The notes under the pieces: generated by a model | The model's input: only the letters and a program-made list of their open reading frames with translations | The model's database searches: none | Told to the model about the DNA's origin: nothing | NCBI GenBank assembly: GCA_036346255.1 | Contig: CM070619.1 | Location: 27,596,342 to 27,660,341 of the forward strand | DNA length: 64,000 nt | From: Ampelocalamus luodianensis | Taxonomy: Eukaryota; Streptophyta; Magnoliopsida; Poales; Poaceae | Reading direction: 5' to 3' | Program-made: the position numbers and the translations under genes | In this document: positions 46,385 through 58,440 of the stretch, in pieces | How the letters are laid out: each line of letters begins with the position of its first letter | Numbering within the stretch: the stretch's first letter is position 1

Positions 46385-46968
46385 GCAAGTAAATGTAGCG
46401 GTTGTGCTACGGTTTAACCCGCTTTTTCTTACTAGTTGCACTATGCATGATTGACGTAATGTTAAATGATATGCCATGGTTACATGTTTTCCAAGTAAAA
46501 ATGTGGTAGCAAGATATTAATCAATTGCTATGTTTGGATGAGTTTGGGTAGTATCGTGGTAATTCGCTTAATGAGCCAAATGCGGAATATGAAAATAAAC
46601 TCAAGGTGGACATGTTGTTAATTCCTTGTGGTTATTTTCATGATGATCATGTGGTGGTCTATGTGATAGAGTTCCATCTATATCGATTGATTTTGATCTT
46701 GGTGAATCAGGTGTGGGTTATGTGGTAATGGTCTTATGACACGATGGTATTGTGCTTAATGAGACACATGTAGATTATGAGAAAATATTCATGATGAGTA
46801 TGTTGTTGACCTTCGTGGTTAAATTCTTGTGGTTTATGATTATCATATCATTCATGACATATCATGACATTTGCATTGTGGATGTCGCCGCTTATAGCCG
46901 CGACCGTACCGGTACAACATCGTGCATTGCCGTAGCACGATGCATACCTTTACCTTGTTGGGTAAAGG

Positions 46969-49900
46969 TGTGAGGACCCCGGTTTATTCGGCTTGTACTG
47001 TTTAACCATCCACTTGGTCCTAACAGTACAAATCAAATAAACCAAGCCTCGAGATATGTATACTTCCTGCAGTGCAGATATACACCCGTTACAAAATCAT
47101 GCATCAATTTCATTCATACACATAGAGCCGAAGCAAAAGCAACAACTGAAAGACATAGATAATATAAAGAAAGTTATTACAAAGGAGAGGCCGACCGGCC
47201 AAAAGTCATACAAATAAGTAAATACACAGCGGAAGCAAAATGGCCATAAGATGGCGATAAACAAAAGCCAATCGGTGTGCCTTTACCCACAAGGCAACCA
47301 ACCGGACCGCCAAGCTAATCGTCCTGCACGGCGCGCAACACAACTCACAAAAGTGAGGCCCTTGGGGCTCACCTTCTTCCTCTGCAACAATTATTATTAA
47401 GCAAAGCAGGTGAGTACAAAACTTGTTTTTGTACTCGCAAGACTGACGTGTGAGATAACATAACTATAATTAACTACATGCAAGCTTTATTTAAGTGGAT
47501 GAGGCTCTGGACTTATTTTCAGCATAAAGCAAGTTTTCATTTGCAATAGGGTAATAGATTCAAAGCAAGTTTGCAATTAACTTTTATTGTTCAAATAAAA
47601 GAGAGACAAGAATAACAATAGATAGATGACAACACCAACCTAGAAGTGACTAACCCATAGTCACCACAACAATAGCATGAAGTACCCCTTCATACCACCC
47701 ATGTCAAGTTTAGGTTTTTAAAAGGTTGTAGTCTAGTTCTTGCACGACCTTACCAAGCATGTCCATAACCTAGGGCGAGGCTATTCGAATAGTTTTAACC
47801 TGCAGGTGTACCAATGTACCCACACGATAGACCGCCTTTCCACCAGCCACGGTTAGCACACTTCCTTTGGTATGCGTGCATGGCTAAGTCTAACAAGGCG
47901 CTTTCCAATGGACGATGCTAATTAAGAGCCGCAACCCACGGGAGAAGGACACATTAGCCAGCCTAACCGGTCTGCTAATGCTCCCCTCCAAAACACACAC
48001 ACAAGAACACACCCACCAACCAGCTCATAATTAACACCACCCAAAGTACTTAGTCAAGAGAGGTTCCATATCCCCCTCGTGTGGTTAGCACGCAATAAGC
48101 GCTTGGCTTAGTGACACAAGTAACTCGGTCCTTGGGGACTTAGGCACCATTCCACACACCCAACAGATCACATCAACATACCATTGTGCCCAAGTCAAGA
48201 TATAGTTTTGTTTTCAGTTTTTGATTTGTAAATCAATAAAACACAAGGGTTGGACATAATGGAGTAGTATAAATAGTGTGATCAAGATCACCGACTAAGT
48301 CGATGATCGCCCAATACTACCGATAACTAGGCATGGCTAAGCAATATTCATTCGTAATCTACTAAGTGATAAGAGTTCATCCATCGAACTCTAACCACAG
48401 CAAATAACCTAGGCTCAGGTAGTAGAGGATAACCATTTACCTACAGATTATGCAACTAGAGGTCTAACTAATCAATTTAACAACAAAATAGCAATGCATA
48501 CATAGAAGTTAAACAAAATATTAGACTTTAAAAGTAAAGGGATCAATGGGAAATGATCAAACTGCTTGCCTGCTTGTTGTGGCTCAAATTGTTGCGGAGG
48601 GTCGTTCTCGGGGTTACCGCAAATATCGAATCCTAAGCGAAAGAGCGAAAACAACCAATAAGACGAGCAACACTTAAACAAAAGAGCAAGCAAAAATTAT
48701 CCAAATGTGACGAAAATTATACACAAGGTATAATAGGAATATACTTAGACATAGGAACTGGAAAAACCTAATTTGGATTTGTGGTGCAAAAGATATTCTC
48801 TAAAAACCTAATTTCGGCCATAATTAGCACTGTAGCAAAAATATTTTCTAGAAAGATTTCGAAGCTGAAATTTTTATGGTGGCTTCCTACTGGTATGGTG
48901 ATAACCCATATAAAATTTCAGGTCATTTGGAGTTATATAGAAAGAGTTATGATTTGTCTAAATTGTTTAGGGTATTAAACTAAAATATGATCTTTATGAT
49001 TTCTAAAAACAGTAAAATTTGTGAGACCAATTTTCTTAGCAAATACACTAACAGTGGAAGCTAATCCAATTGGATTCATACAAAAATGATTTATAGATTA
49101 AAAGTTATGCATTTTACAAGTTTGCTAAAGTTCTGAAAAACAGTATTAAGTTCATTTGTTTACTATTTTTGAAAAAGGTTTTCCAGGTTTGATCATGGTC
49201 TCCAGTTATTTTTCTATTTAAGTTCAAGTTATAAGGAAGCTAACAAAATTGGAATCATCTAATTTGGAGCTAAGATGACCAAGATATGAAAAAGACAAGA
49301 CCCTAATGTGATACTGATTTCTGGACTTAGCACTTTCGGGACTTCACTAACACCCAGAGACGTGGACGAACCAGAGCCGTTGATCTCAGATCGGACGTCC
49401 CTGGTTGAATCCGAGCGACACAGGCGCTGAGCGCGCAGAAGAGGGCGGCGACGTGGAGAGCTGATGGCCGTAGATCTCTGGATCGGACGACCACCAATGG
49501 GCCACGTCGCCCCCGACCTGGAGCTCCGTCCGACAACAGAGGAGCTCCCGGCCGCGAGTTTGCTCGGCGTGTCGCCGGCGAGGATCACCTTGGCGACGCC
49601 TGCCAAGGGCCAAAATGGGATCCTAGCACTATTGCGCACCTAAGGGCAGCCGGGACTTCGCCGGAGGTGGACGGAGGCGGCGGTGCGACGCGGCGGAGCG
49701 GGGGTGACCGCTATGGGAAACACGGCAATGGTGAAATGGCTAAGCCGCGCGCACACGGGAGGGTGCACGAGCACTAGGAAGGTGTTAGGGACTTAAGGGA
49801 AGGGCTCGGCGCCACTGAGGTCACCGGAGGTGAGCCGGCGGCAGAGATAGGCGGCGGCGGGGCAGATCTACAAAATTTTACGCCGATCGAGCTACGGCTA

Positions 49901-51394
49901 CGCCCTAGGTGATTTAGCGCTTGCTTGAGCTACACTAGGGGTCTAGGGACTCACCGGATGACGCGGTGAGGACGGGATGCCAAGATGGGGTGGCGACGAG
50001 GGCTGCGGCGGTGCGGGAGCTTCACTGCGGAGGGTCAACTGAGCAAAGCCACCACGCCGGTCATCAAGATAGCACCAAGACACCCAAGGGTGCCCCGAGC
50101 AAGGAATCGAGGATGGGGACTTACCGAGCGGGGACGAAGGGGGTAGTTGCGGCCGATTTGGGGGAAATCTGAAATTCCGGCGCTCCCGTTGAAGCAACCT
50201 GAAATGGAGTGGGGGTTAAGCACCACCGAGGTGAGGAGAAGCAACAGGAGCAAGAAGGGAGCCAGGGAACCACTGGAGCACTGGGTTCACCGAGAAGCTC
50301 GCGGGCAACAATGGCGGCGAGAGATTTGGCGCCGGGAGCTCCACAAGGCGATGGGTGCAGGGAGAGCTCAAGGGGGGTGTAAAGGAGGATAAAGGAGGAC
50401 AAGGGGGGCTTAAGTAGGCCTGAGGAGCACGAGAGCACCGTTGCCCCGCCTCGGGTTCCCGCTGCCGCTGCGGTCGCCGTGAGCGACGGGAGCAGTTGAG
50501 ACGACGACTAAACGGGGCGGTGGAGTGACGGGCATTTAATGCGCCTGCAGAGAGCCGTTGACGAAGACGGAGGTGACGGGGCTCTGCGCACCCATGCTCT
50601 GCTCCGCCATGGCGCAGCGCCGCGCGAGCGAGAGGAAGGCGACGGCGGTCAGCCGTCCGATTTGCATCCAAGGGTTAGCGTGCGATCGCGTTGAAACGGC
50701 ATCGGATGAACGACGACCGCCCGATTGAAATCCAACGGCTGCGAATCCGGGGCAACCGGAGTTGTCCGAATGCATACATGAACGCGAGACGTCCGATGGA
50801 GATCCAACGGTCCAAAGCGCGCGCGCCCGATCGATCGCGCCGGTACAGTTAGTTGACTCGACCGAGTCGGTTGGCTCGAGCCCGAGCCTGACTCGCACCC
50901 GAGGAACAGTGCAAACCAGTTAGGTTTTGATTTTTGAACTGAAACTTTGAGGATTTAATTGAGGCATCAAATCAACTCCAAAATTTATGAAATTTTAACT
51001 GGAGCTTGCTTACCTTGGGGTTAACCTTCCATAAAATTTCCAGAGGGTTTTGTGCACTGGAATTTTCTCAAGAAATTCCAGAAGGTTAAAACAGAGGTTT
51101 GACCAAGGTTTGACTTGCCTCTAAAATATTTCAAATAATTTCACAAAATTATGAAATAATTCAGAGGTGTTACCAAGCCACCCTAGAACCAGGGAAAATT
51201 ATTTCCAAGGGTTTGACAAAAGATTTGACCAAGGAGGTCGTTGACTTGATAAATGAGGCCTTTGATTTTTAATTTTCCAAAATTCTTTTACAAGAATTTC
51301 AGAAAAGTTTCAAAAGTAAAAGGATGAAGGAAAAGTTTTAATTTACCCTCATTTTATTACATTTGAAACACAAGCCAAAATTTGGGATGTTACA
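46969..51394 (-). mobile_element. SL3: solo LTR (minus) in E LTR2
   Basis: On the plus strand tgtgaggacccc…tttgggatgttaca, 4426 bp, with TSD aaagg (46964-46968, 51395-51399). It is related to SL2, C and D LTRs. Minus-strand donor-like CCG|GTGAGTCCC at 49954 matches the one in C. The mini-exon is at 48570-48632, the palindrome at 47781-47792 and the 10-bp hairpin at 47412-47436. U3 motif arrays lie at 50650-50800. ORFs in the GC-rich leader have no known domain. Confidence 0.93.
48570..48632 (-). other. Putative 63-nt mini-exon in SL3
   Basis: Minus strand: acceptor ctctttcgcttag, 63 nt (the length found in S1), donor GCAG|GCAAGC. Next acceptor attgttgcag ends at 47382, a 1188-nt putative intron. 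The frame is open and rich in D, E, P and Q, and continues open past the second acceptor. Confidence 0.5.
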
Positions 51395-52296
51395 AAAGGT
51401 GCAGTGGAGCATAGCATACATATGCATTACATTGTGGAAAGATCATTTGCATACTTGTGCAAGATATTGAGGTGAAGTTATTTTTTTGCAAACAAACGCA
51501 ACTTCACAGTTGCAATGTGGAAATTGACTCATGAGAGTCTCTTGTGGTATGAGTAATGTGGTTGTGGTTGTGGAATGGGGTTCACCCCTTGTGGTATGGT
51601 AGAGGTTGTGGTTGTGGCATGAGATTCTTCTCTCTTGTGGTAATTGTGGATAGCAGTTGTGGATGCGAGAAATAGTAAAGTTATGAGGTAAAACACGCTA
51701 ATACTTTATTGTCATTGGTAGTGGTAGTGGTGATTAACATGGAGCAGTTGATCAAGATTCAATTGTTAATATTTTACTATCATTGGTAGTAAATATGGTT
51801 GAGGCTATAATTGTGATCATTATGGGTGTGGATATTTGGATACTTTAATGATGTTGTATGTTTGTTTGTAGTCTGAATAGCCGGGTAAACAGTTTGCTTG
51901 CTGAGATTTTTATCTCACCCTTGTTTTCTTTCCCCCCTACAGGTGATTGTTGAGCATTCATGGGATGGGTAGAGCGGCACCACAATAATGCACATGGTTC
52001 ATCAACTCATGTTGTAATAAAGTCGATGAAATTCTAGCCAAATGCTTAACTATTTGAGGAGGATTATGTTATTTAATAAGGATGGACTTGTGAACCATTC
52101 TTTGATTAATCTGCTAGAGGTTGTTTAATTATTGAACTTGTTACCGTTATCTTTATTCACTTAGATGTTTATGCTTCCGCTTAATGTTTTTTTGTCTAGA
52201 GATGTTGCCGAATTAATTATCTTGAAATTATTGGCTAGCTGTAGAGTGTTTTAGTAGCATTCCAGGGTAATGTGGGTCCTGGGGTGTTACATGGGG

Positions 52297-52822
52297 TTCG
52301 AGTCGCTACAGTGCTAGGGTCTGGGTTTAGACCGGAAGAATTGACCAATCCCTATTCAAATATTTAAAAGTTTGACCGGGCTTTAGAAATAGTAAATAAA
52401 TTTGTAAAATCATGAAATTTTGCAAGGAGGCTACTGGGATGATATATTTCCCAAATAAATTTCTAAAACCACAGTTTCACTTTGTAAAATACATAAATAA
52501 TTACCTTAGCCCGAATAGGTTTATTTAAAGTCAAATATTTTTCCTCCAAGTCAAAATAATTTCTAAGAATTCAATAAAAATTATTTTTTGGCCAAGATAA
52601 TTTATCTAGGCTTTAATAAAAAATACTTCCCAGTAATAATACAAGCTCTAACTTGTATTTCCTTTGAAACTTTAAATAGGTTTTTGATTTTGGCTAGAAA
52701 AGGAAAGTTTTCATTTGCAACATAATGCCCAATCTGTAAAAATGAACAGTGATGCTATGAACAGCACCTCATTACTGTTCAGAAAACATTTTATTACTAT
52801 TCATAAACTTGGGGCTGTTACA
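52297..52822 (-). mobile_element. Element D, 3' LTR fragment 3 (LTR start)
   Basis: Minus-strand LTR starts TGTAACAGCCCC at 52822, right after the polypurine tract. Together with the pieces at 36394-39889 and 13159-13311 it gives one LTR of about 4175 bp spread over 39.7 kb. Confidence 0.88.
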
Positions 52823-52839
52823 AACCTACCCCCCTTAAG
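52823..52839 (-). other. Polypurine tract of element D
   Basis: Minus strand cttaaggggggtaggtt directly before the LTR start. Confidence 0.88.
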
Positions 52840-53043
52840 AAAATCTCGTCCCCGAGATTTCAGAAAAGATAGAAGTGGAGAAAAAGTGAAATTGAAATGA
52901 TTTTTATGGACATCCCACATCTGTTGTCTTTATTTCCTTCAAAGATAGCAAATAAATATTTTACATAATAACATGGGGTTATTATTACATCTTCTTTTAC
53001 ATTGTTTTGTTTAATCTTGCCTTTCTTGATTCAAAGGCAAGTT

Positions 53044-56000
53044 CTAAACAGCAAAGAGATGGGGGTGCTCAATCTGCATCAGATCTTCACGCTCGCAAGT
53101 GGCTTCATCCTCAGAATGATTAGACCACTGAATTTTCAAGAACTTGACAGTGCGATTTCTTGTTCTGCGTTCCATTTCGTCGAGGATACGCACTGGTTGT
53201 TCTTGATAGGAAAGGTCAGGTTGAAGATTAAGATCCTCATAAGCAGTTGCCTCATTAGGAACACGAAGGCATTTCTTCAATTGAGAAAAATGGAAAGTAT
53301 CATGCACTGCTGAGAGGGATTCAAGTAGTTCCAATTGATAAGCCACAACTCCTCGTTTTGCAATAATTCGGAAGGGCCCGATATAACGAGGTGTTAGCTT
53401 TCCTTTTACCTGAAAACGCTGAGTGCCCTTCATCGGTGATACTTTAAGATAGACATGATCATCTAACTCAAAGCTTAATTCACGACGACGATGGTCAGCA
53501 TAGCTCTTCTGACGAGACTGTGCAGTTTTCAAACGATCTCGAATCAGGCGAACTTGCTCTTCTGCTTCTATCACCAAGTCTAGACCATAGAATGACCTTT
53601 CACCAGACTCAGACCAATTCAATGGAGTCCTACAAGCTCTTCCATACAAAGCTTCAAAAGGCGACATTTGAATACTTGCTTGGTAGCTATTATTGTAGGA
53701 AAACTCCACATATGGCAAAGATTTCTCCCAGTTTTTGCCATATGATAGCACATAAGCTCGAAGGAGATCTTCCATTACTTGATTCACCCTCTCAGTTTGA
53801 CCACTAGTTTGAGGATGATAAGCAGTACTGAAAGAGAGTTCAGTCCCCATAGCCTGATGAAGACAATTCCAAAAATAGGAAGTGAACTGGGGGCCACGGT
53901 CAGAAACAATAACCTTTGGAACACCGTGAAGACAAACATTCTTAGCAATATAAAGCTCTGCTAGTTGCTTGCCACCGAAGATGGTTTTGACAGGAATAAA
54001 ATGAGCCACCTTCGTTAAACGGTCAATGATTACCCAAATGGCATCGGATCCATTCTGAGTCTTTGGAAGACCGGTAACAAAATCCATACCGATCTCTTCC
54101 CACTTCCACTGTGGAATAGGCAAAGGTTGAAGGGTACCGGTTGGCTTTAGATGCTCAGCTTTAACCCTTTGGCAAATATCACATTCAGCAACATACTGAG
54201 TAATCTGCCTTTTCATTTGGCTCCACCAAAATGTCTTCTTCAAATCCTGATACATCTTGGTACTCTCAGGATGTAAAGAAAACTTGGAATTATGAGCCTT
54301 TTTAAGAATTAGACCCTTCAGTTGAGGATCTGCAGGCACCACCAAACGATTACGATACCGAAGGATCCCGCGGTCACCTTCAGAAAACTCGTTGGCTTTG
54401 CCTGCCTTTAAATTTTCCTTGATCTCAGCTACCTCGATATCAATTTTCTGGGCCTCCAGAATTTGGGTTTCTAACGTGGGCTCCACTTCTAATGCAGCGA
54501 GAAAACCTTCTCCCACCATTTCGAGACTTATGCGCTGAAAATCAGCACACAAGCTCTTAGTCATAGACACAGATGATATGCAGTGGCACTGTGACTTTCT
54601 ACTTAAAGCATCAGCCACAACATTGGCCTTGCCTGGATGATAATGAATACCCATATCATAGTCCTTGATCAATTCAAGCCATCGTCTCTCTCTCATATTC
54701 AAATCAGCTTGAGTGAATATGTACTTTAGACTTTTATGATCAGTATAGATCTCACAACGATTACCGAGAAGGTAATGTCGCCAAATATTCAATGCATGGA
54801 CTACGGCAGCCAATTCCAAATCATGAGTAGGATAATTGACTTCATGAGGTCGCAACTGCCGTGATGCATATGCCACAACTCGGCCTTCTTGCATAAGTAC
54901 ACAACCAAGTCCATGGCGAGATGCATCGCAATAAATATCGAAGCTCTTATGAATATCCGGGAGGGTGAGAACTGGAGCTTTAGTCAAGAGAGTTCTCAAA
55001 AGCCGAAAACTCTCCTCACACTTAGCTGACCATTCGAATTTCTTCTCCTTCTTCAAAAGCTGAGTCAGAGGTCTTGCAATTTTGGAGAAATTTTCAATGA
55101 ACCTACGGTAATAACCCGCAAGTCCAAGGAAACTTAGGATATCAGGAACATTCTTGGGTTGTTTCCAATCCAGTACATCTTGTACCTTGCCTGGATCAAC
55201 AGCAATACCTCCTTCAGATAACACATGCCCCAAAAATGCAACCTGCTTGAGCCAGAAAGCACACTTGCTAAACTTAGCATATAATTGATGCTTACGAAGT
55301 GTTTCCAGCACAAGTCTCAAATGCTGTTCATGGTCCTTATCAGACTTAGAATAGATAAGAATGTCATCAATGAAAACGACAACAAACTTATTCAAGAAAT
55401 CCATGAACACCGAATTCATGAGATTCATAAAATAAGCTGGAGCATTGGTTAGACCAAAGGACATGACAGTATACTCGTACAACCCGTAACGAGTAGAGAA
55501 AGCTGTTTTTGGGATGTCCTCAGCTCGAATCTTGATTTGATGATAGCCCGATCGTAAATCAATTTTTGAAAAGACTCGGGCTCCAACTAACTGATCAAAA
55601 AGATCATCAATTCGAGGTAAAGGATACTTGTTTTTGATGGTGACCTCATTTAACGGATGGTAATCCACACACATCCGCAAAGTATTGTCTTTCTTTTTGA
55701 CAAATATTGCCGAGCATCCCCAAGGTGAGGAACTCGGTCGAATAAACCCTTTGTCAGGCAATTCTCCGAGTTGTTTCTTTAATTCAACCAGCTCATTAAG
55801 AGGCATTCGATAAGGACTTCTGGATATAGGAGCAGTTCCAGAAACTAGGTCAATTACGAATTCCACTTCCCGATATGGTGGCACTCCGGGAAGGTCTTCA
55901 GGAAAGATATCGACATACTCACAAACAATTGGTACAGACTCCAATGAAGGAGTAACATCAACATGGTGAGCACAAAGATGAGAAACCTCGGTCCTGGATT

Positions 56001-56177
56001 GAAAAACGACTGAAGTGCCGCTTTCATTAGTCAAAGAAATGGATCTTTGGGCACAATTAATTTGCCCAAGATTTTTGGACAACCAATCCATTCCTAGAAT
56101 AACATCCAACCCTTTAGAATCTATCACAATCAAGTCCGCCCAAAAGTCTACCCCTTCAATATTTATATTGACATTAC
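53044..56177 (-). CDS. Element D pol: protease C-end, RT, RNase H, integrase, chromodomain-like tail
   Basis: More than 1000 codons open without a stop. Order: protease block LDVILGMDWLSKNL, RT with MCVDYHPLNE, KIDLRSGYHQ, MSFGLTNAP and palm FIDD; RNase H with FDIYCDASRHGLGC, YTDHKSL and ALSRK; integrase HHCC finger (H..SLHP and CDICQRVKAEH); catalytic core with MDFVTGLP, IVSDRG and the glutamate after QTERVNQ; GPY/F region LTPRYIGPFR; tail IQWSNHSEDEATCERED. All RT and integrase catalytic residues I can check are present. In the tail a tryptophan found in A is cysteine. The frame entering from gag/protease is broken near 56178, so this is not translatable from gag without a shift. Best preserved pol in the window. 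Confidence 0.93.
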
Positions 56178-56695
56178 GCAGACTTCATCAGTCATAAAGA
56201 CTGATCCAGGTGAGTGGATGATATGGGGTGGACGAAGATGATGCACAACTAACTGATGTTGAGCAGCAAACTACCTACTAACAAAAGAATGTGATGCTCC
56301 AGAATCAAATAAAACAGTGGCAGTGCTGAAATTAACTAGGAGCATACCAAGGACGACTTCAGGAGTGTCAACTGCTTCCTCAAAGCGATGTCGATTCACG
56401 TGGCCTCTGGTCGAACGGGTCGCTTGACCACGGTCGGGGAAGATGGTACAGGACGCACAACAGCTGGAGAAGGTTGAATAGGTGGTATCCCACGTGCCTT
56501 TGCATAACATTGGTTAGCAAAATGCCCTGGGCGCCCACAATGATAGCAAATCACACCCGGCCTGACAGTAACAACAGCCGGTGGCCGATTTCCACTAGGC
56601 CTCTGCTGAGTAGTGGGAGGAGATGGACGAGGTGCAAACACTGCCGGCCTCTGTGAAAATGGAGCTGGTGCTCGCGGAGGTCGGGGCAACCACAT
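56178..56695 (-). pseudogene. Element D zinc knuckle and protease N-part
   Basis: A proline-rich stretch precedes an intact CCHC knuckle, CYHCGRPGHFANQC (near 56500-56545). After a frame change the protease active site LFDSGASHSFVSR is seen (near 56272-56310), then a TAG. The following region reaches the pol frame only after a one- or two-base lesion near 56178. Confidence 0.87.
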
Positions 56696-56740
56696 GCGAG
56701 GCCTTGGCGAACTGCCACTAGGAACAAACTGAGAAGTTCT

Positions 56741-57501
56741 CTATCGCTTGCGTGACTCCTCCAAAGCCTTGCTCTTGCTTTCAGCAACAATGGCTTTGTT
56801 GACAAGATGGGAAAAATTTCTGAAGTCATGCAAAGCTACAGCCATCCGCAATTCTTCAGACAACCCATTCAAGAATCGGTTTCGGCGACGAAGGTCAGTC
56901 GAAACATCATCAGGAGCATATCTGGCAAGGAAGTTGAATTCATGCGATACTCGATCCACGATCTTCGTCCTTGCTTAAGGGCGAGAAACTCTTGCTGCTT
57001 GATGATCATGACTCCCTCAGGAATATGGGCTTCACGAAATGCCTCCATGAACTCATCCCAAGTAGGGACGTGTCCAACAGGTTGAATGGCAAGAAGATTA
57101 TACCACCAAATGCTAGCCGCCCCATCCAATTGGTAACTGGCAAAAAGAACTTTCTCCCTCTCAGAACATTGGGCAATCAACAACTTCTTCTCAATAGTCC
57201 GAAGCCAGTCCTCAGCTTCCATTGGATCGTGAGAGCTGGAGAACACTGGTGGGTTGGTCCGCTGAAATGCAGCAAGACTTCCCTGCACATGATGACCTCC
57301 TGCTCTGACAGCTGGCGTGGCAGTGGAAGAAGTATTGCGCGCAATTTGCTCTAGAATGCGCGTTTGGTCCATTCTGTTGCGCTCAATTTGCATGAGCACA
57401 TCAGCCATAGTGGGTGGTGGAGGAAGCTCCTCTTCCTGGGAACCACTTTGTGGACTATGAGAACCAGAAGATTCAGCCTGCTCTCCCTGAGAGTAGGGCA
57501 T
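56741..57501 (-). pseudogene. Element D gag capsid region (one frameshift, one stop)
   Basis: ATG at 57501 opens a Q/S/E-rich N-terminus, then PPTMADVLMQIERNRMDQTR, the VFSSSHDPMEAEDWLRTIEK block, WDEFMEAFREAHIPEG and EFLALKQGRRS. A small deletion near 56960 shifts the frame; the rest (FNFLARYAPDDVSTDL, GLSEELRMAV, ALEESRKR) continues to a stop at 56741. Homologous to gag of A, C and F. Particle capsid protein. Confidence 0.9.
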
Positions 57502-57938
57502 TGGAGTTGAAATGCCCTTCCCTTATTGTGTTTGCAAGCGAGTAGTGGGTCCTGTCATCCTGTTACCACACCATGGTCAACAACATAACAAGGATATACT
57601 CGAGCAAGCACAAACAAGGTTATAAATAGAAAAGAGACCAACGCTACACTTATAATGCTTTATGTTATGTCATGCATTCAAATTAACACCAAAACCATAA
57701 ACTTCATACATACAACAAAAGGAGTTCAGTCCTAGCCTCATATAATAACCGACCATCAAGGTCATCATACAAACCAAAAGTCTGACTCACATATTCTTTA
57801 CAAAGTACCACTACCCTATTACATTTATTTAAGGGCAACTACTAGACGATATAACACCTATCCACGAGGGTTCATCATCGAGGTGCTAGCATAAAGATCA
57901 CGGTTAAAGTTCACCGGAAACTCATTCGGAAGATGAGC
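57502..57938 (-). other. Element D spacer between upstream ORF and gag
   Basis: 437 bp, AT-rich, no credible ORF. A comparable spacer of 256 bp separates the two ORFs of element F (62600-62855). Confidence 0.6.
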
Positions 57939-58440
57939 TCAAGGGGAACCCGTGTCGATAGGATCCAAAGGACTGATGAGCCGCCTCGGAGATCCTAGTA
58001 GTGGCTGATGACCTCCAGGAGGTGTAGTCCGCAGAGTGCGAGGAAAACCTGCAGTCATCTGGGCTTGACACACTTGTCCATAGGTAGGAACACACCCGGC
58101 TACATCTGGAAGTCGATAAGCTGGTGGTGTAGCTGCAGCGGGAGAGATCTCGTTGTCACCATAAAGCACGTTGCGCGGAACGCGATTCATGTTGACCCCA
58201 AGTCTCAGGTACTCTTGGGCCTCATTAAGACGATGTCGAGTTTCCCGTAACTCCCTCACAAGGCAGCGATGGATCTGGTCCGTGATGCGGACCATCCTCG
58301 CCAACTGTCGCACCTGAGGGTCTTCCCCAAACTGTATCTCATCAAACATGCTCACTTCTACACGAGGGCCTTGCTTCGGGAAGTGATCATAGGGTGGTTG
58401 AGACAACTCCGTCAAATCATGACGAAGGAGGCTCATCATC
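57939..58440 (-). pseudogene. Element D upstream ORF (ORF0-like), N-terminus lost
   Basis: About 167 codons open on the minus strand, truncated at 58440 by element F, so its true start is missing. Visible features: a likely helical stretch (VRQLARMVRITDQIHRCLV, then RELRETRHRLNEAQEYL) and a Pro/Gly-rich C-terminus. It corresponds in position to the ORF before gag in F. Extra ORFs before gag are described for the rice RIRE3/RIRE8 elements; the function is unknown. Confidence 0.65.

Larger units (their letters stand above)
39890..52291 (+). mobile_element. Element E: non-autonomous gypsy-type element hosting SL3
   Basis: Bounded by TSD tgggg (39885-39889 and 52292-52296) inside the D LTR. It has LTR1 39890-41652, primer site, a 3.4-kb internal region with almost no coding sequence, and LTR2 45059-52291 (2.8 kb without SL3). 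The two LTRs look about 99% alike outside a 1.04-kb deletion in LTR1. Near-identical LTRs with no functional pol suggest it was moved by proteins from another element. Size and structure fit the class called large retrotransposon derivatives. Confidence 0.9.
45059..52291 (+). mobile_element. Element E 3' LTR (2.8 kb plus SL3 insertion)
   Basis: Full-length LTR split by SL3 at 46969. It contains a purine-rich run (45485-45525), donor-like CAAGG|GTAACG at 45568, mini-exon 46325-46384, hairpins catcgtgc/gcacgatg (46918-46942) and acctttacc/ggtaaaggt (46946 onward), and acceptor ending 51942. Homology to B LTR is clear between 45520 and 45730. Confidence 0.9.
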
